Shown: positions 1 through 12,500 of the stretch, one piece after another
Numbering within the stretch: the first letter of the stretch is position 1
Layout of the letters: every line of letters begins with the position of its first letter
NCBI GenBank assembly: GCA_017311185.1
Contig: JAESUZ010004822.1
Coordinates: forward strand, 372,001-436,000
Origin: Proteles cristata cristata
Lineage: Eukaryota > Chordata > Mammalia > Carnivora > Hyaenidae
Direction of reading: 5' to 3'
Length of the DNA: 64,000 nt
Notes under the pieces: model-generated
The model's input: the letters and a program-made list of their open reading frames with translations, nothing else
Told to the model about the DNA's origin: nothing
The model's database searches: none
Made by a program: the position numbers and the translations under genes

Positions 1-273
1 GCGTGAGGAAGATGGGGTTCTGACCCTGACTACTGATTGCCTCTAGCTACTGTAGTGTTAAGTATCCCTGCCTCCTGGTGAGTCAAGGTGGGCCAAAGAC
101 ATGACTGATGCCCCTGAAACCCTGGCCGTTCGCACTGTTAGTAAACTTGGGACTGAGGGTGTGTGTTTTGTGTGTGTGCACGCACAAGTATCTTTTCACA
201 GTGCTAAACTATTGTCCTGTCGAGCTCCATAATCTATGTGGTAATTGGTAGGTAAAGCCAAGGACAGCTGTAT

Positions 274-496
274 TTTTTAAAAATGTTTATTTATTTATTT
301 TGAGAGAGAGAGAGTGAGAGCACAAGCGTGAGAGCAGGGGAGGGGCAGAGAGAGTGGGTGAGAGAGAATCCCAAGCAAGTCCTGCGCTGTCAGCCCAGAG
401 CCCGACGCAGGGCTCCATCTCCTGAACTGCAAGATCATGACCTGAGCCGAAATCAAGAGTCAGACACTTAACAGACTGAGCCACGCAGGGCGCCCC
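274..496 (-). mobile_element. CAN SINE (SINEC, feliform)
   Basis: T-rich start, GA-rich tract and tRNA-like head ending in gccacgcagggcgcccc. The flanks repeat aaggacarytgtatt, a target-site duplication. Confidence 0.9.
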
Positions 497-547
497 CAAG
501 GACAATTGTATTATTTAACTTCATATTTCCCTGTTAACAGTCATTCT

Positions 548-780
548 GGGGTGCCTGGGTGGCTCAGTCGGGTAAGCGTGTGACTTTAGCTCAGGTCATG
601 ATCTCACAGTGAGTTCGAGTCCCGCGTGGGAGGAGCACGAGTCTTGCTTTGGGTGAGCCTTGCTTCTCCCTCTCTCTTGTCTCTCTCACTCTCTCCCCCT
701 TCGTGAGATTCTCTCTCTCCCTCTGTCTCCGCCCTCACTCGCTTGTGCCCTCTCTCTCTCTCAATAAAAACAACAACAAT
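548..780 (+). mobile_element. CAN SINE
   Basis: Head ggggtgcctgggtggctcagtc, then a degenerate body, a TC-rich tract and tail caataaaaacaac. Confidence 0.88.
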
Positions 781-1333
781 CATTTTGAAGCAAATATGAA
801 AAAGAAAGAGCCTTCATTGTAGAGGGTTACGGAAGTATGTGTGTAGTGGTAGGCGGGTACTGAGTCTTGTATAACTAGGTAGGAGCTGGCTGAGGAAAAT
901 CTGGGCAGAGAAATGTATGTGTGTGTATACATGCTGGTACCTATAGTTACGGTTCCTGAATATACGAGGATAGAAAATAACCACTTCAAATTTAAGAGGA
1001 AAAAAACCAGGAACAAAGAACATATCTATGTCCATTGATGTGCGTTGTGGGGCCTTCTGGTCCCTTGGCTGATGGTGCTGTAGACAGGTCATAATAAGGG
1101 CTCAATTAATAATGTTAAAAGGAAAATTCATCAATTTATGGTGGGTATCTTGGGTTCTCACTGCTCTGATTTTGCTTATTTTGTGCCACTGTCACAGATC
1201 GAGAGGAAATTCTCTTGGGGTTAACAGTTGCGCTAATTATCTGTTTGAAAGGGAAACAGTATTTTGAGCCAGTTGTTTTACTTGCTTTAGTTTGACCAGT
1301 TTCTGTTTGATGTTTCTGTGTCCCCCTGTCCAG

Positions 1334-1452
1334 GAAGCTATTTCGCCAGCCACTTCATTATGGGAGGAGAGAAGTTTGACTCCACGCATCCCGAGGGTTA
1401 CCTGTTTGGAGAGAACAGTGATCTGAACTTTCTGGGGAACAGACCAGTAGCG
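1334..1452 (+). CDS. RNF157: RNF157 exon 2
   Basis: The acceptor is cctgtccag and the donor gtatgg. The exon begins in phase with two bases of a split Gly codon, then reads SYFASHFIMGGEKFD and continues to LGNRPVA. This is the start of the conserved N-terminal domain, about residues 30-69. The last residue is Ala (GCG) where I recall Val in human. Confidence 0.95.
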
Positions 1453-4400
1453 GTATGGTGGTAACCTGTTTATTTCCACGTGCGGCCTCAGTGCCCCACA
1501 TGACTGCGCGTGATTACTGGTTCAGCAGCAGCCGGTGTGCAGTGAGAGGGGCCCTGGGAGCCAGACCACAGCCCCTCGGCTGGCGTGGGGTCTTTAGTCA
1601 CCGGAGGCTGACCCTCTGGAAAGGCTGCTGGAGTCTGCCTAAGGGAGGAGGGTGTCTCCCGGGCCCCGGCTGTCCTAAAGATTCCTGTCTCTGTTAAACG
1701 CCACCTCCGCACACAGCCTCTCCCAGCTCTGCCGGTGCACCCTCACCTCGCTTTTTCTCTTCTGCGTAGTACTTAACACCATGTAAGCTTGTATTTCTCT
1801 GTCCCGCCCTCTGCTTATTACCTGCCCTCTCCTTTTGGAAGGTCAATTTCACAGGCCGGGGACTATTTTTACTTTTGCATCCCAGCACCTAGAACAAAGC
1901 CTGATACATACCGACAGCCTTACAGAGCTGTTGAGTGAAGGACTGACCAGGTTTCCTGTATATCTGAATTGATACTAGGCTGTGTCCCTGTTCATGGTGC
2001 TTATTCCATAAACTAATGGAGCATCTATTCTGCACCCAGCATGAGGCTTTGGAAAAACAGCTGCCGTATGGCTAGTGAGTGACTAAGGAAGGTCCCAGAG
2101 ACTTTTCAGACATTATTCCTAATCTTCATAAGAGCCACCTGACAGACGATACATTATTATTATTTTTTAAGTAAGCTCTATGCCTAATATGTGAGGCTTG
2201 ACCTCATGACCTCGAGATCAAGAGTTGATGCTCTATTGACTGATCCATCCTGGTGCACCAGAAGATATATTATTAATTCTATTAAAAAAATTGTTTTAAT
2301 GTTTATTTATTTTTGAGAGCAAGGGAGACAGAGCTCAAGTGGGGGAGGGCAGAGAAAGAGGGAGACACAGAATCTGAAGCAGGCTCCATGCTCCAAGCTG
2401 TCAGCACAGAGCCTGACGCTGGGCTTGGTCTCATGGACCATGAGATCGTGACCTGAGCCAAAGTCGGGCACTTAACTGACTGAGCCACCCAGGCGCCCCT
2501 GTTATTAATCCCATTTTATAAGCAAAAGAACTGAGGTTCCAAGAAATGAGCTTTGATAATAGCTAGTATTTAGAAGTACATACTCTGTCCCAGGCACTGT
2601 TCTAAGTGTATTTATATAAAGTTTTCCCAAACTCAAATAACTAGGTCGGCCTAGCCACAGGTCAATGACCTTTCCACACCTTCTTGCTTCCAAAACCCCT
2701 GCCTTCCTCCAGAAACTGCTGGGTCGGTGGGGTAGATGAAATGCAGGAACGGATGTTTAAATCGCTGGAGGGGTCTGAAGTGATCCGATGCTGTGGGGCT
2801 TGAGAGCCAGAGGAGAAGGGCAAGGGCAGGCCGCCTGAGAAAGGGTGGAGGGGGGCGCCCGGGTGGCTTAGTCGGTTAAGCGTCCGACTTTCGCTTGGGT
2901 CATGATCTCGCGGTTCGTGGGTTCGAGCCCTGCGTCGGGCTCTGTGCTGACTGCCAGCTCAGAGCCTGGAGCCCGTTTCAGAGTCTGTGTCTCCCTCTCT
3001 CTCTGACCCTCCCCTGCTCACGCTGTCTCTCTCTCTCTCCTAGAAATAAATAAAAAAGAAGGGGTGGAGGGTGTTGAGCAAGCCTTTGGAGAGGCCTGGG
3101 CTTTCACCAGACGGGTGGGGAGGGGCCTTTCCAGCGGTGAAGGGCAGAGCACAGGCCTGAACGCATTCCCATTGTGGAACCAGCAAGCATTTACTGAGCC
3201 ACTGCTGTGTGCCAGGTACTGTGATAGGCGCTGGGGCTACAAAGCTGAAATGAGCATGCTCCGTTCCTCCCGGGAACAAACAAGGAAGCCAGTCGTTTCC
3301 TGATGGCGAGACAGGCCTGGAAGTAGGTGGGGCTGCCTTACCCCCAAGGCTTTTGACCCTTTCCTGTAAGCTGTGGGGAATATTGAAATCTTTTAGGTAG
3401 ATAAGTGACCTGGAGGAAAAAAAATTTTTTTTTTCCTTTAGGAAGTTTTATCCGGTACCTGGCTCCCATCTTGAGCTCTAGTTAAAAAATGTATTTGGAT
3501 GATTGTTTTTCACTGTTGTCTCCCTTTCTGTCTGGAGTGACCCCCTTCCCCTAATTCACACTCCAGGAGTGCTTTCAAAATACCAAGTCCTTCCTGCTTC
3601 GCATTCAGCCGCACCAACTCGCCAAATGTGGGCTCTCGGATTTTGTTACTGTTGCCTTAGCAATTAGAGTAGAAGGATCTTTGGTTTTTTGTTTTGTTTT
3701 TTGTTTTTTGGGATTTTTTTGTTGTTGTTGTTGTTGTTGTTTGACGGAGACAGGTGAGAATTCCTCCCTGGAGGGAGTCAGCTCATGCTTGAAAAATGGC
3801 CCTTTCTTCTTCTGAAAATTACTTCCTTTCTTTTTTCCCTCCTCTTGTGTCAGAATAGTTTATTATCTATTCTTATTAGTAGTATAATAAAAGTAATAAG
3901 TAATAAGTATATTATTATTATTTTAATTTTGACTTTCTCAGACCATAAGGGTTATTTTAAAACAAATAACTACTTCTTTTGGTTCATACTGAGGTTTCTT
4001 CTGGCTGGAAGGCTCCTGGTTCAGCTGCCCTGTGCTTCTCTGTGAGCCTGTGAAGGACTGAGCTCTTCCCAAAGCCCTAGAGAGCAGTCCTGACCTTAAG
4101 TTTGGGGCTTTTTCTAAAAGAATATTGACATTTTGATTGTTGTTTCTATGTAGTCATCATTACATATGCTTTATGTTGTAAGAGTGGGTGTCTTCAGAAG
4201 ATATCATAATTTCAGGTTAATAAAGTAAATCAGAGTAACTTCAGATATATATAGAAATAAGGTATACAGGGGACACCTCTGGGACTCAGTGGTTTAAGCA
4301 TCCGACTTCAGCTCAGGTCATGGTCTCACGGTTCGTGAGTTCGAGCCCCGCGTTGGGCTCTGTGTTGACAGCTCAGAGCCTGGAGCCTATTTTGGATACT

Positions 4401-7400
4401 GTGTCTCCTTCTCTTTCTGCCTCTCCCCGGCTCACTTTCTCTCTCTCTCTCTCTCTCTCTCTCAAAAATAATAAAAATAAAACATTACTAAAAAAATTTT
4501 TTTTAAAGAAATAAGGTATATAGAATAAATGTGGCACATTTCCTTTTCTTTCCCCACATGTTATTTCATAATGGTAATAGCTAACCTTCACTGAGCACTC
4601 ACTGTTTGTCAGGTCTGGTTGTTCATAGGTGTTGTGCCATATTGTCCAGCCCCCCCCCTCCCCCCGATGAGGAAGGTCCTTATTTGACAGACGAGGAACA
4701 TGGGCGCACAGAACTTAAACAAAGATCACTAAGCCTGTAAGTGGTTGAATCGGGATTTGAACTCAGCCGTCCAGCTCCAGAGCCTGAAGCACTGTGCTGT
4801 TTCTGCGTGCCGGAGCACGAGTGCTCAGCAGCTCTGCCCACATCCCGTCTGTGAGTCTGTCCGAGTGGATCATCAAGTGTAATTTGTGAGATACAAACAG
4901 AGATCTAAAAGTAGACCGAGTGGCAGTGACATGGTGTCTCCGTGTCTCTTGAGAGTTGCTGTTTGGTGTGGAATTCCATCTGCTGCTCTGACCTCTGTGT
5001 TCTGCCGTTGCTGCACCTCACACCTGTTGAGGGGACGGCCCGGGGATTGAAGATGGACTTGTAGCTTGAGTTCTGAGGACTCGACTTCTACTCTCTAGTA
5101 ACATGTCCCAGGGGTCAGTAACTGGGCATCGGGTTGCAGAGGAAAGAGAACAGCCTTTGAAAGCCACCGAGCAGCTCCGCCTTCCAGAGAGAATGAAGAC
5201 GAGGAGTGGAAGATGTTGAAATAAATTCTTATATAAAATATAAATGCCGTCGACTCCCTGGCCTGTGGGACTGGCGGTATTTCCTGTCAGTTCTGAACGG
5301 TCAAACCAAAAAAAGTTTCACTTGCAAGCGCATCACTCAACCTGGAGGCTTTACTACTGGAGCCCTGCCGCCCTCCCACTTAGGATAATCTGTCAAGGTC
5401 AAATTTAGTGTCAAGTCCCAAGGGTCGGATTTAAAGAGCGAGAGCGTGCCTATACATGGTTGGTTGAAGAGAGGCTGGAGTCAAGATTTCGGGTTTTGTT
5501 TACATCTTACCACTCACTTTCTCTTTGCAACCTTGGCAAATCTATCACGAAGGCTCTCAAATTACCCAGTGGTACAGGGGGATAGTTCTGGCTTTAGAGG
5601 AATGTGATGCTTGTAACGAAAAGAAGACAACGCTTGCTGTACCACTGCCCTTTCAAGTAGGTTATTTCTGAAGCTGCTGATAGTTTTGGGTGGAGAGAAT
5701 TTTCACTGGTTTTTAAGAAATTGTCTGGGGCGCCTGGGTGGCTTAGTTGGTTAAGCGTCCGACTTTCGCTTAGGTCATGATCTCACGGTTCGTGGGTTCG
5801 AGCCCCGCGTCGGGCTCTGTGCTGATTGCTGGCTCAGAGCCTGGAGCCTGTTTCAGAGTCTGTGTCTCCCTCTCTGACCCTCTCCTGCTCACGCTGTCTC
5901 TCTCTCTCTCTCTCTCTCTCTCCTAGAAATAAAAAAAAAAAAAGAAAAGAAATTGTCTGAAGCAGTGAACAGGGCTTCCGAAGGTCTTTCTGTTCTGGTC
6001 CCTGTGTATGAAGGAGCTGAGATCTCTGTGTTTATACATCACAGTTATAAAATGTTAGAGATCATCATTCGCCTTCCTAGGTGGTGGAAGGGCTTGTGCT
6101 GATTTTTTCCCCGTTTACTGAGCTCGGTCTTCCTTTGTTGAGGTAAATTACTGCTAAACCTCTAAGTTATTTAGAGACTTAGTGAATTTAGGATTGTCAG
6201 AGAATCAAGTGACACCTTGGCTCTACCTGAGTTCAAATCTCTCCTCTCACCTTAGAGGAAAGCAGCTGAGTGCTAAGTCGAGACTCTGATATTCCATCTT
6301 GTGTGTTCTGCCCCTGGGGCCCCTTGACATGATTTCTTCCTCCACATGCTCCCTGCAGCCCAGGGCTGCACAGCTGAGCCCCCCAGGCACCCTCAGAGAG
6401 TTAATTCTTTAAATCATCTCATGCTGTGGAGAGTGGATTGGACACAAAAGAGATAAGGGACCAGTTAGGTAGTGGTTTTATTTATTTGTGTGTGTGTTGG
6501 CTTGTTTGTTTAAAATTTGGGTTGTAAACTCCACTTCTTATTCAGTTTGATTCTATGAGTGGTTGTTGTTTTTTGTTTTTTTTTTTTAAATTTTGTAATG
6601 TTTATTTTATTTCTGAGAGAGAGAAACAGAGCTTGAACTCACAGACTGCGAGATCATGACTTGAGCTGAAGTCAGCGCTCAACCGATTGAGCTCCCCAGG
6701 CGCCCTGGTAATGGTTTGTTTTAGATAATAAGGACGATACCCAGTGCCTGAACTAGCACAGTAGCATTAAAGATAAAGACGGTGCACATTCAAGGATTGT
6801 GGGCAGCCTGAATTGAAGGCAGGGAGTAGTTAACGACATGAGGAACAGCCTCTGTGGGACAGCCGGCCCTTAAACTGGACGTCATGTGTGGGTTTTATCT
6901 CCAGTTCTACTCTTTTTAAAAACTATTTATTTATTTGGAGGAGGGGAGCACACATGAGGGGGCAGGGGCAGAGAAAGAGGACCCCAAGCAGGCTCCATGC
7001 TCAGCACAGAGCCTGACTCGGGGCTTAGTCTCACAACTGCAAGGTCATGACCTGAGCCGCAATCAAGAGTGAGACCGATCCAGCCCTCCAGGCAGCCGCA
7101 TCTGCCTTTTGTGTGTGCCCTGGCCCCAGGGAATCAGACAGGCGGCTCACAGGACGAGTACCCTGGCATGCATTGCCTTAGAGCCTGGATTGGTGTACCC
7201 AGGCTGCTAAGCCAACATGCCGTAAATGAGGGGCCTCAACAACAGGTATCCATTGCTCAAAGTTCTGGAGGCAAGAGTGCCAAGATCAAGGTGCTGGCAG
7301 ATTTAGTTCTGGTGAGGGCCTTCTTGCAACCCACTTCTTACTGTGTCTTCACACGGCAGAGGGTGCTCTCTCTCTCTTCCCTCCTTAAAGGGCCACTAAT

Positions 7401-9548
7401 CCCATCTTGAGAGGCCCACCTTTGTGACCTCACCTAAGCCTGATCACCTCCCAAAAGCCTCATCTCTAAATATAGTCACATTGGGGGTTAGGGCTTTAAT
7501 ATAATTTTTTTTTTATTTTTTAACGTTTATTTATTCTTGAGAGAGAGAGAGGTGGAGTGTGAGTGGGGGAGGGACAGAGAGAGAAGGAGACACAGAATCG
7601 GAAGCAGGCTCCAGGCTCTGAGCCGTCGGCACAGAGCCCGACGCAGGGCTCGAACCAATGAACTGCAAGAGCATGACCTGAGCCAGAGTCACATGATCAA
7701 GCAACAGAGCCACCCGGGCGCCCCAACATAGCAATTTTGATACGAGAGTCTATGGCAGGAACATGCCCTTTCCTGTGTGTATGTGGGTGTGTGTTGTAGA
7801 TTGAGTTCCTTGCCTTTTGCATGCTATTGTGCTTCCTTCTTCCTTCCTTTACAGATTGTACTACAGCTGTTTTTGGCATTTAGTTTGGCACTGTCTACTA
7901 CATTTCTGGTTACGCATAGCCTTTCGCCAGCCTATTTCATTTCTCCGAATCTCTGTGTATAGGAGAAACTCACTCCTTTTCTCTCAATATTCTGCTACAA
8001 TGCGAATTCATTTTGACACCAGATATGTGGGCTTTGCACACATCAGGCAGGAATTGTTAAATAAATTATAGTGTGTCTACACTAAGAACTGTTTAGCCAA
8101 AAATAAAGTAGATTTGTACCCCACTGAGATAAAAATATGCCCATGACCATGTGGTTTGCTGAAAAAAAGCAAGTTGTTATGTATCACATAGAATCCAGTT
8201 TCATTTCTGATAAAAATAATGGTGTGTAACAATATATGTGTATTTGTATCTTTTCTGTGTGTATTTATATTTGTCAGTGCATAAAATCTATCAGACAAGA
8301 ATGCATTTTACCCCGTTGCTGTGGTAACTCTCAGGGTCCGTGAGTGAGGGGAGGTACTTCCTTCTGACTTTGTCTTCTTCTGTGTGAATATGTATTTGAA
8401 TTTGACTTTTTCCTAATGATTTATTTTTGAATCAGAAGCATTTAAATTTTTTGTAAAAATAGGAAAAGGGCCCCACTGCTGAGCCGGGAAGGAGACAGTT
8501 CTAGAAAATACATAGAGTAGGAAAATCAAGGACATTCATAAAATAATAGCTTAATTGGTTAGCGAACCACAGGAAGGGTGTGGCCTGCGGAGTGGGGTTG
8601 GGGACTTGTGGAGAACAAGAAAAAGATCAGAATAAAAGGGAACCAGGTGGCTTCATCTTCTCGGTGACAAATGTGCGATGGTTCACCGTTAGAGGCATTT
8701 GATTCACTGTGGATATGACCTGCTTTTTCATAATCTGAGAGTAAAAGAAAATCCAGACACTAAGATGCCTAAACTGGGGAATGAATAATCCCATTTTTCA
8801 TATGGTTTAGGGCTTTACAGACAGGTTCATGTAAGTATTTTAAAAAATGGCTTCCTTATTAAATTCGTATCACCCTGCTTATAGTTTCCTCCCTGAGGTG
8901 ACTGTACTTACTTACTGCTTAGTTCAGTAAGTGTGCTTTTCCAGGTTTTTAAGAAACTGTCACAAAATACACATGACATATACCATCTCAGTCATTTTAA
9001 GTGTGTAGTTCAGCGCACACTGTTGTGGATCCAATCCCCAGAACACTTTCCATCTTGTAAAACTGAAACTCTGTACCCACTGAACACTAACGCCCGTTCC
9101 CCCCACGCCCCAGCCTCTGGCAGCCACCCTTTTACTTTCTGCCTCTGTAAATCTGACTCGCCACCTCGTGTAAGTAGAATCTTACTGTATTTGTCCTTTT
9201 GTGTCTGGCTTATTTCACTCAGCATGAGGTCTGTAAGGTTTATCCATATTGTAGCAAGTGTCAGAATTTCCTTCTTTTTAAAGTTTTTTTTTTAATGTTT
9301 ATTTTTTGAGAGAGAGAGAGAGACTGAGACTGTGAGCAGGGGAGGGGCAGAGAGAGAGGGAGACACAGAATCTGAAGCAGGCTTCAGGCTCCAAGCTGTC
9401 AGCCCAGAGCCACCAAGCGGGGCTTGAACTCACAAGCAATGAGATCATGACCTGAGCTGAAGTCAGATGCTTACCCGACTGAGTCACCCAGGTGCCCAAA
9501 GCTTATTTCTTTTTGTGAGAGAGCACGTGAGCGGAGTAGAGGCAGAGA

Positions 9549-9586
<38 letters not shown>

Positions 9587-12500
9587 CCAAGTAGGCTCCA
9601 TGCTAACAGCAACGAGCCCTATGAGGGACTCAGACTCATGAAATGTGAGACCACGACCTGAGCTGAAGTCAGACACAACCGACTGAGCCACCCCTTACTT
9701 TTTTCTTTAAAAAAAAAAAAAAGACCAACTCCTTTTGATTTACTTCTTATGATTTTTCTTCTTATTGTGCCTTGTGAAATATTAACAAGTATATAAACCA
9801 TATACCTATAGTTTAAAGAGACTGTAAACAGACGCCTTGTGCCCACGACTCCGATCACAAAGTGGAACGTCGCCAGCACCTTAGAAGTCCTCCCTGAGCC
9901 TGGCCGCGATTGCATCTGTATCACTTTGTTAAATGGCAGCTTTATGCAGATAAATAATAAGTATCTTGGGGAAGATAGTTTGAAACTACTGCCTGGGTTT
10001 TTCTTTTTTTTTTTTTTTTAATGCAAAAAACATCAACTAAGTTTGCTCCTTCCTTTAGCTAAATATGCCGCATTGGCCAAGGTTAGTGAAGCAGGATGCT
10101 CCGTGTTAGACCTTGCTTTCAGATGTAAGACTAGGATCATGGTTTTATCTGTCTGGTGTGTAGACTTCGGGGTGTAGTAATATGGAGAGAAGCTATGGAA
10201 GGCGGGTATAGTGTGGCCTGAATTTATGAGAGAAAGGGGAGAAATTCTCTGGAGAAGAAGCTTTGCTGGAGATGAATGGGGAACAGGGACAGTTTTTAGT
10301 AGCTGTTGACTGCTGGTGGGTTCGTTTCTCTATATTCCAAGGGGCGCCTGGCTGGCTCAGTCACTTCAGCATCCTACTCTTGATTTTGGCTCAGATGAAC
10401 GGTCTCATGGTTTGTGAGTTGAGGCCCCAAGAGGAACTCCTGGGAGTTCTCTCTTTGTCCCTTCCCTGCTCTCTCTCATGTGCTTGCTTGCTTGCTTTCT
10501 CTTTCTCTCTCAAAATAAACAAATAAAACTAAAAAAAATTTCAAAAGCAGTTTGGATTATAAATGAGAGAGAAATCTAAAAGGGAGAAGTAGAGAAGGAA
10601 GAGGAAGAAATAGTTCCTTTTCTGTTCTCACCTGAATTTGGTGTCTGAACTGGTTGGAAAGATCGTTTTGTTTTGTTTTTTAAATGTTTATTTATTTTTA
10701 GACAGAGAGAGACAGAGCTTGAGGCAGGGAGGGGCAGAGAGAGAGATGGAGACACAGAACCCGAAGCAGGCTCCAGGCTCTGAGCTGTCAGCACAGAGCC
10801 CGACGCAGGGCTCGAACCCGTGAACTGTTGAGATCATGACCTGAGCTGAAGTCAGACACTTAACCAACTGAGCCCCCTAGGCACCCCTGGTTTTATGGGT
10901 TTAAAAAAAATTATTATTATTTTTTTAGAGAGAGTGTGAGCGGGAGAGAGGGGCAGAGGGAGAGAGAGAATCTTAAGCAGCTCCATATTCAGCACGAGCC
11001 CAGTTTGGGGCTTGATCCCACAACCCTGGGATCATGACCTGAACCGAAATCAAGAGTTGGGATTCTCAACCAACTGAGCCACCCAGGTGCCCCGACTAAT
11101 AGGTTTTATTTTTTATTTATTTATTTATTTATTTTTTTAATGTCACAAAGGTTCTTTTTTTTTTTTTTTTTTAATTTTTTTTTTAATGTTTTATTTATTT
11201 TTAGGAGAGAGAGAGACAGCGTGAGCAGGGGAGGGTCAGAGAGAGAGGGAATCACAGGCTGAAATAGGCTCCAGGCTCCGAGCTGGCAGTCAGCACAGAG
11301 TCCGACGCGGGGCTCGAACCCACGAACCGTGAGATCATGACCCAAGCGAAAGTCGGACGCTTAACCGACTAAGCCACCCAGGCGCCCCCCGACTAATAGG
11401 TTTTAAACTGGGTGTTGTATAATACACATTCTGAAAGATCACTCTGACGACAGCGTAGAAGATGAATTAGGGACTTGTGGGGACAGGTAAAGGAGAACCA
11501 GTGGCCCGAATGAGATTTAGTGGAAGTCTCGTCTCAGGTTGCAGTGGGAAGAAGGAGGAAGGCCCTGATCATGAGGCAGGGTTCACGCTGGTATCAGTGT
11601 AAGCGGCAGAGTCTAGGCTTTGGGGATTGGACTATCTTCTAGGCTCCCCCAAAGGACACGGCCAGCTAGTGGGTTTTCCCGTCCTGTAAGGCACACCCGC
11701 CTAGCGTGCCTACTTCTGCAAGCCTTCTCATCGTTTCTTCCAGCGACCGCTGTGCCAGATCTGATGCCGTTTATTTATTTATTTTTTAAATATTTTAATT
11801 TATTTCTAGGAGAGAGAGAGACAGCATGAGCAGGGGAGGGTCAGAGAGAGAGGGAGTCACAGACTCCGAAACAGGCTCCAGGCTCTGAGCTGGCAGTCAG
11901 CACAGAGCCCGGCACGGGGCTCGAACCCACGAACCGCGAGATCATGACCTAAGCGAAAGTCGGATGCTTAACCGACTAAGCCACCCAGGCGCCCCCAGAT
12001 CTGATACCGTTTAGTACCGTCCACTGCTTTTCTAAGCTCCCAAGAGGCCACCTCCCCCAGCACGTTAGACCCAGGGTACTGGACAAGGTGCTAATTCCGT
12101 GTCACGAGAGAATGTCCCCATACCAGTGGACTGTCCCTCATGCAGCTTTACATTCCGCACCCCTTGCCCCAGTGCCCTCGGACCGCTCCCACGTGTGCTC
12201 CTAGTCCGACCTGTGTCTCTTAGCCTGGGCCTGTGCATCTTTGACATAATAACCTCCCCTCTCTTAGACCTAGCAGGCCCCAGCTGGGTAATACTGAGGC
12301 CTGACCCTAATTATGGTCTGCGGCCACAGGGGAAGACGGGCAGCTCCCTTGCAGGGCAAGCACCGTCTTGCAAGGAGCTTGTCTTGTCTGAGACCGTCAC
12401 CGTCAAGCAAGGAGGACCCTCCTGTCTTGGAGAGGGACCTCGCTGTCCCATGGAGAGGGAGCCGGTCACTTTGCAGGCCCAGGGACTTTGGGGTTCATGG

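Larger units (their letters stand above)
1..1333 (+). other. RNF157: 3' end of RNF157 intron 1
   Basis: This is non-coding sequence upstream of the first visible exon. It holds two CAN SINEs (about 274-496 and 548-780) and otherwise ordinary AT-rich sequence. The first coding exon, which in the family carries the start codon and a possible N-myristoylation signal, is not present anywhere in the window. Confidence 0.85.
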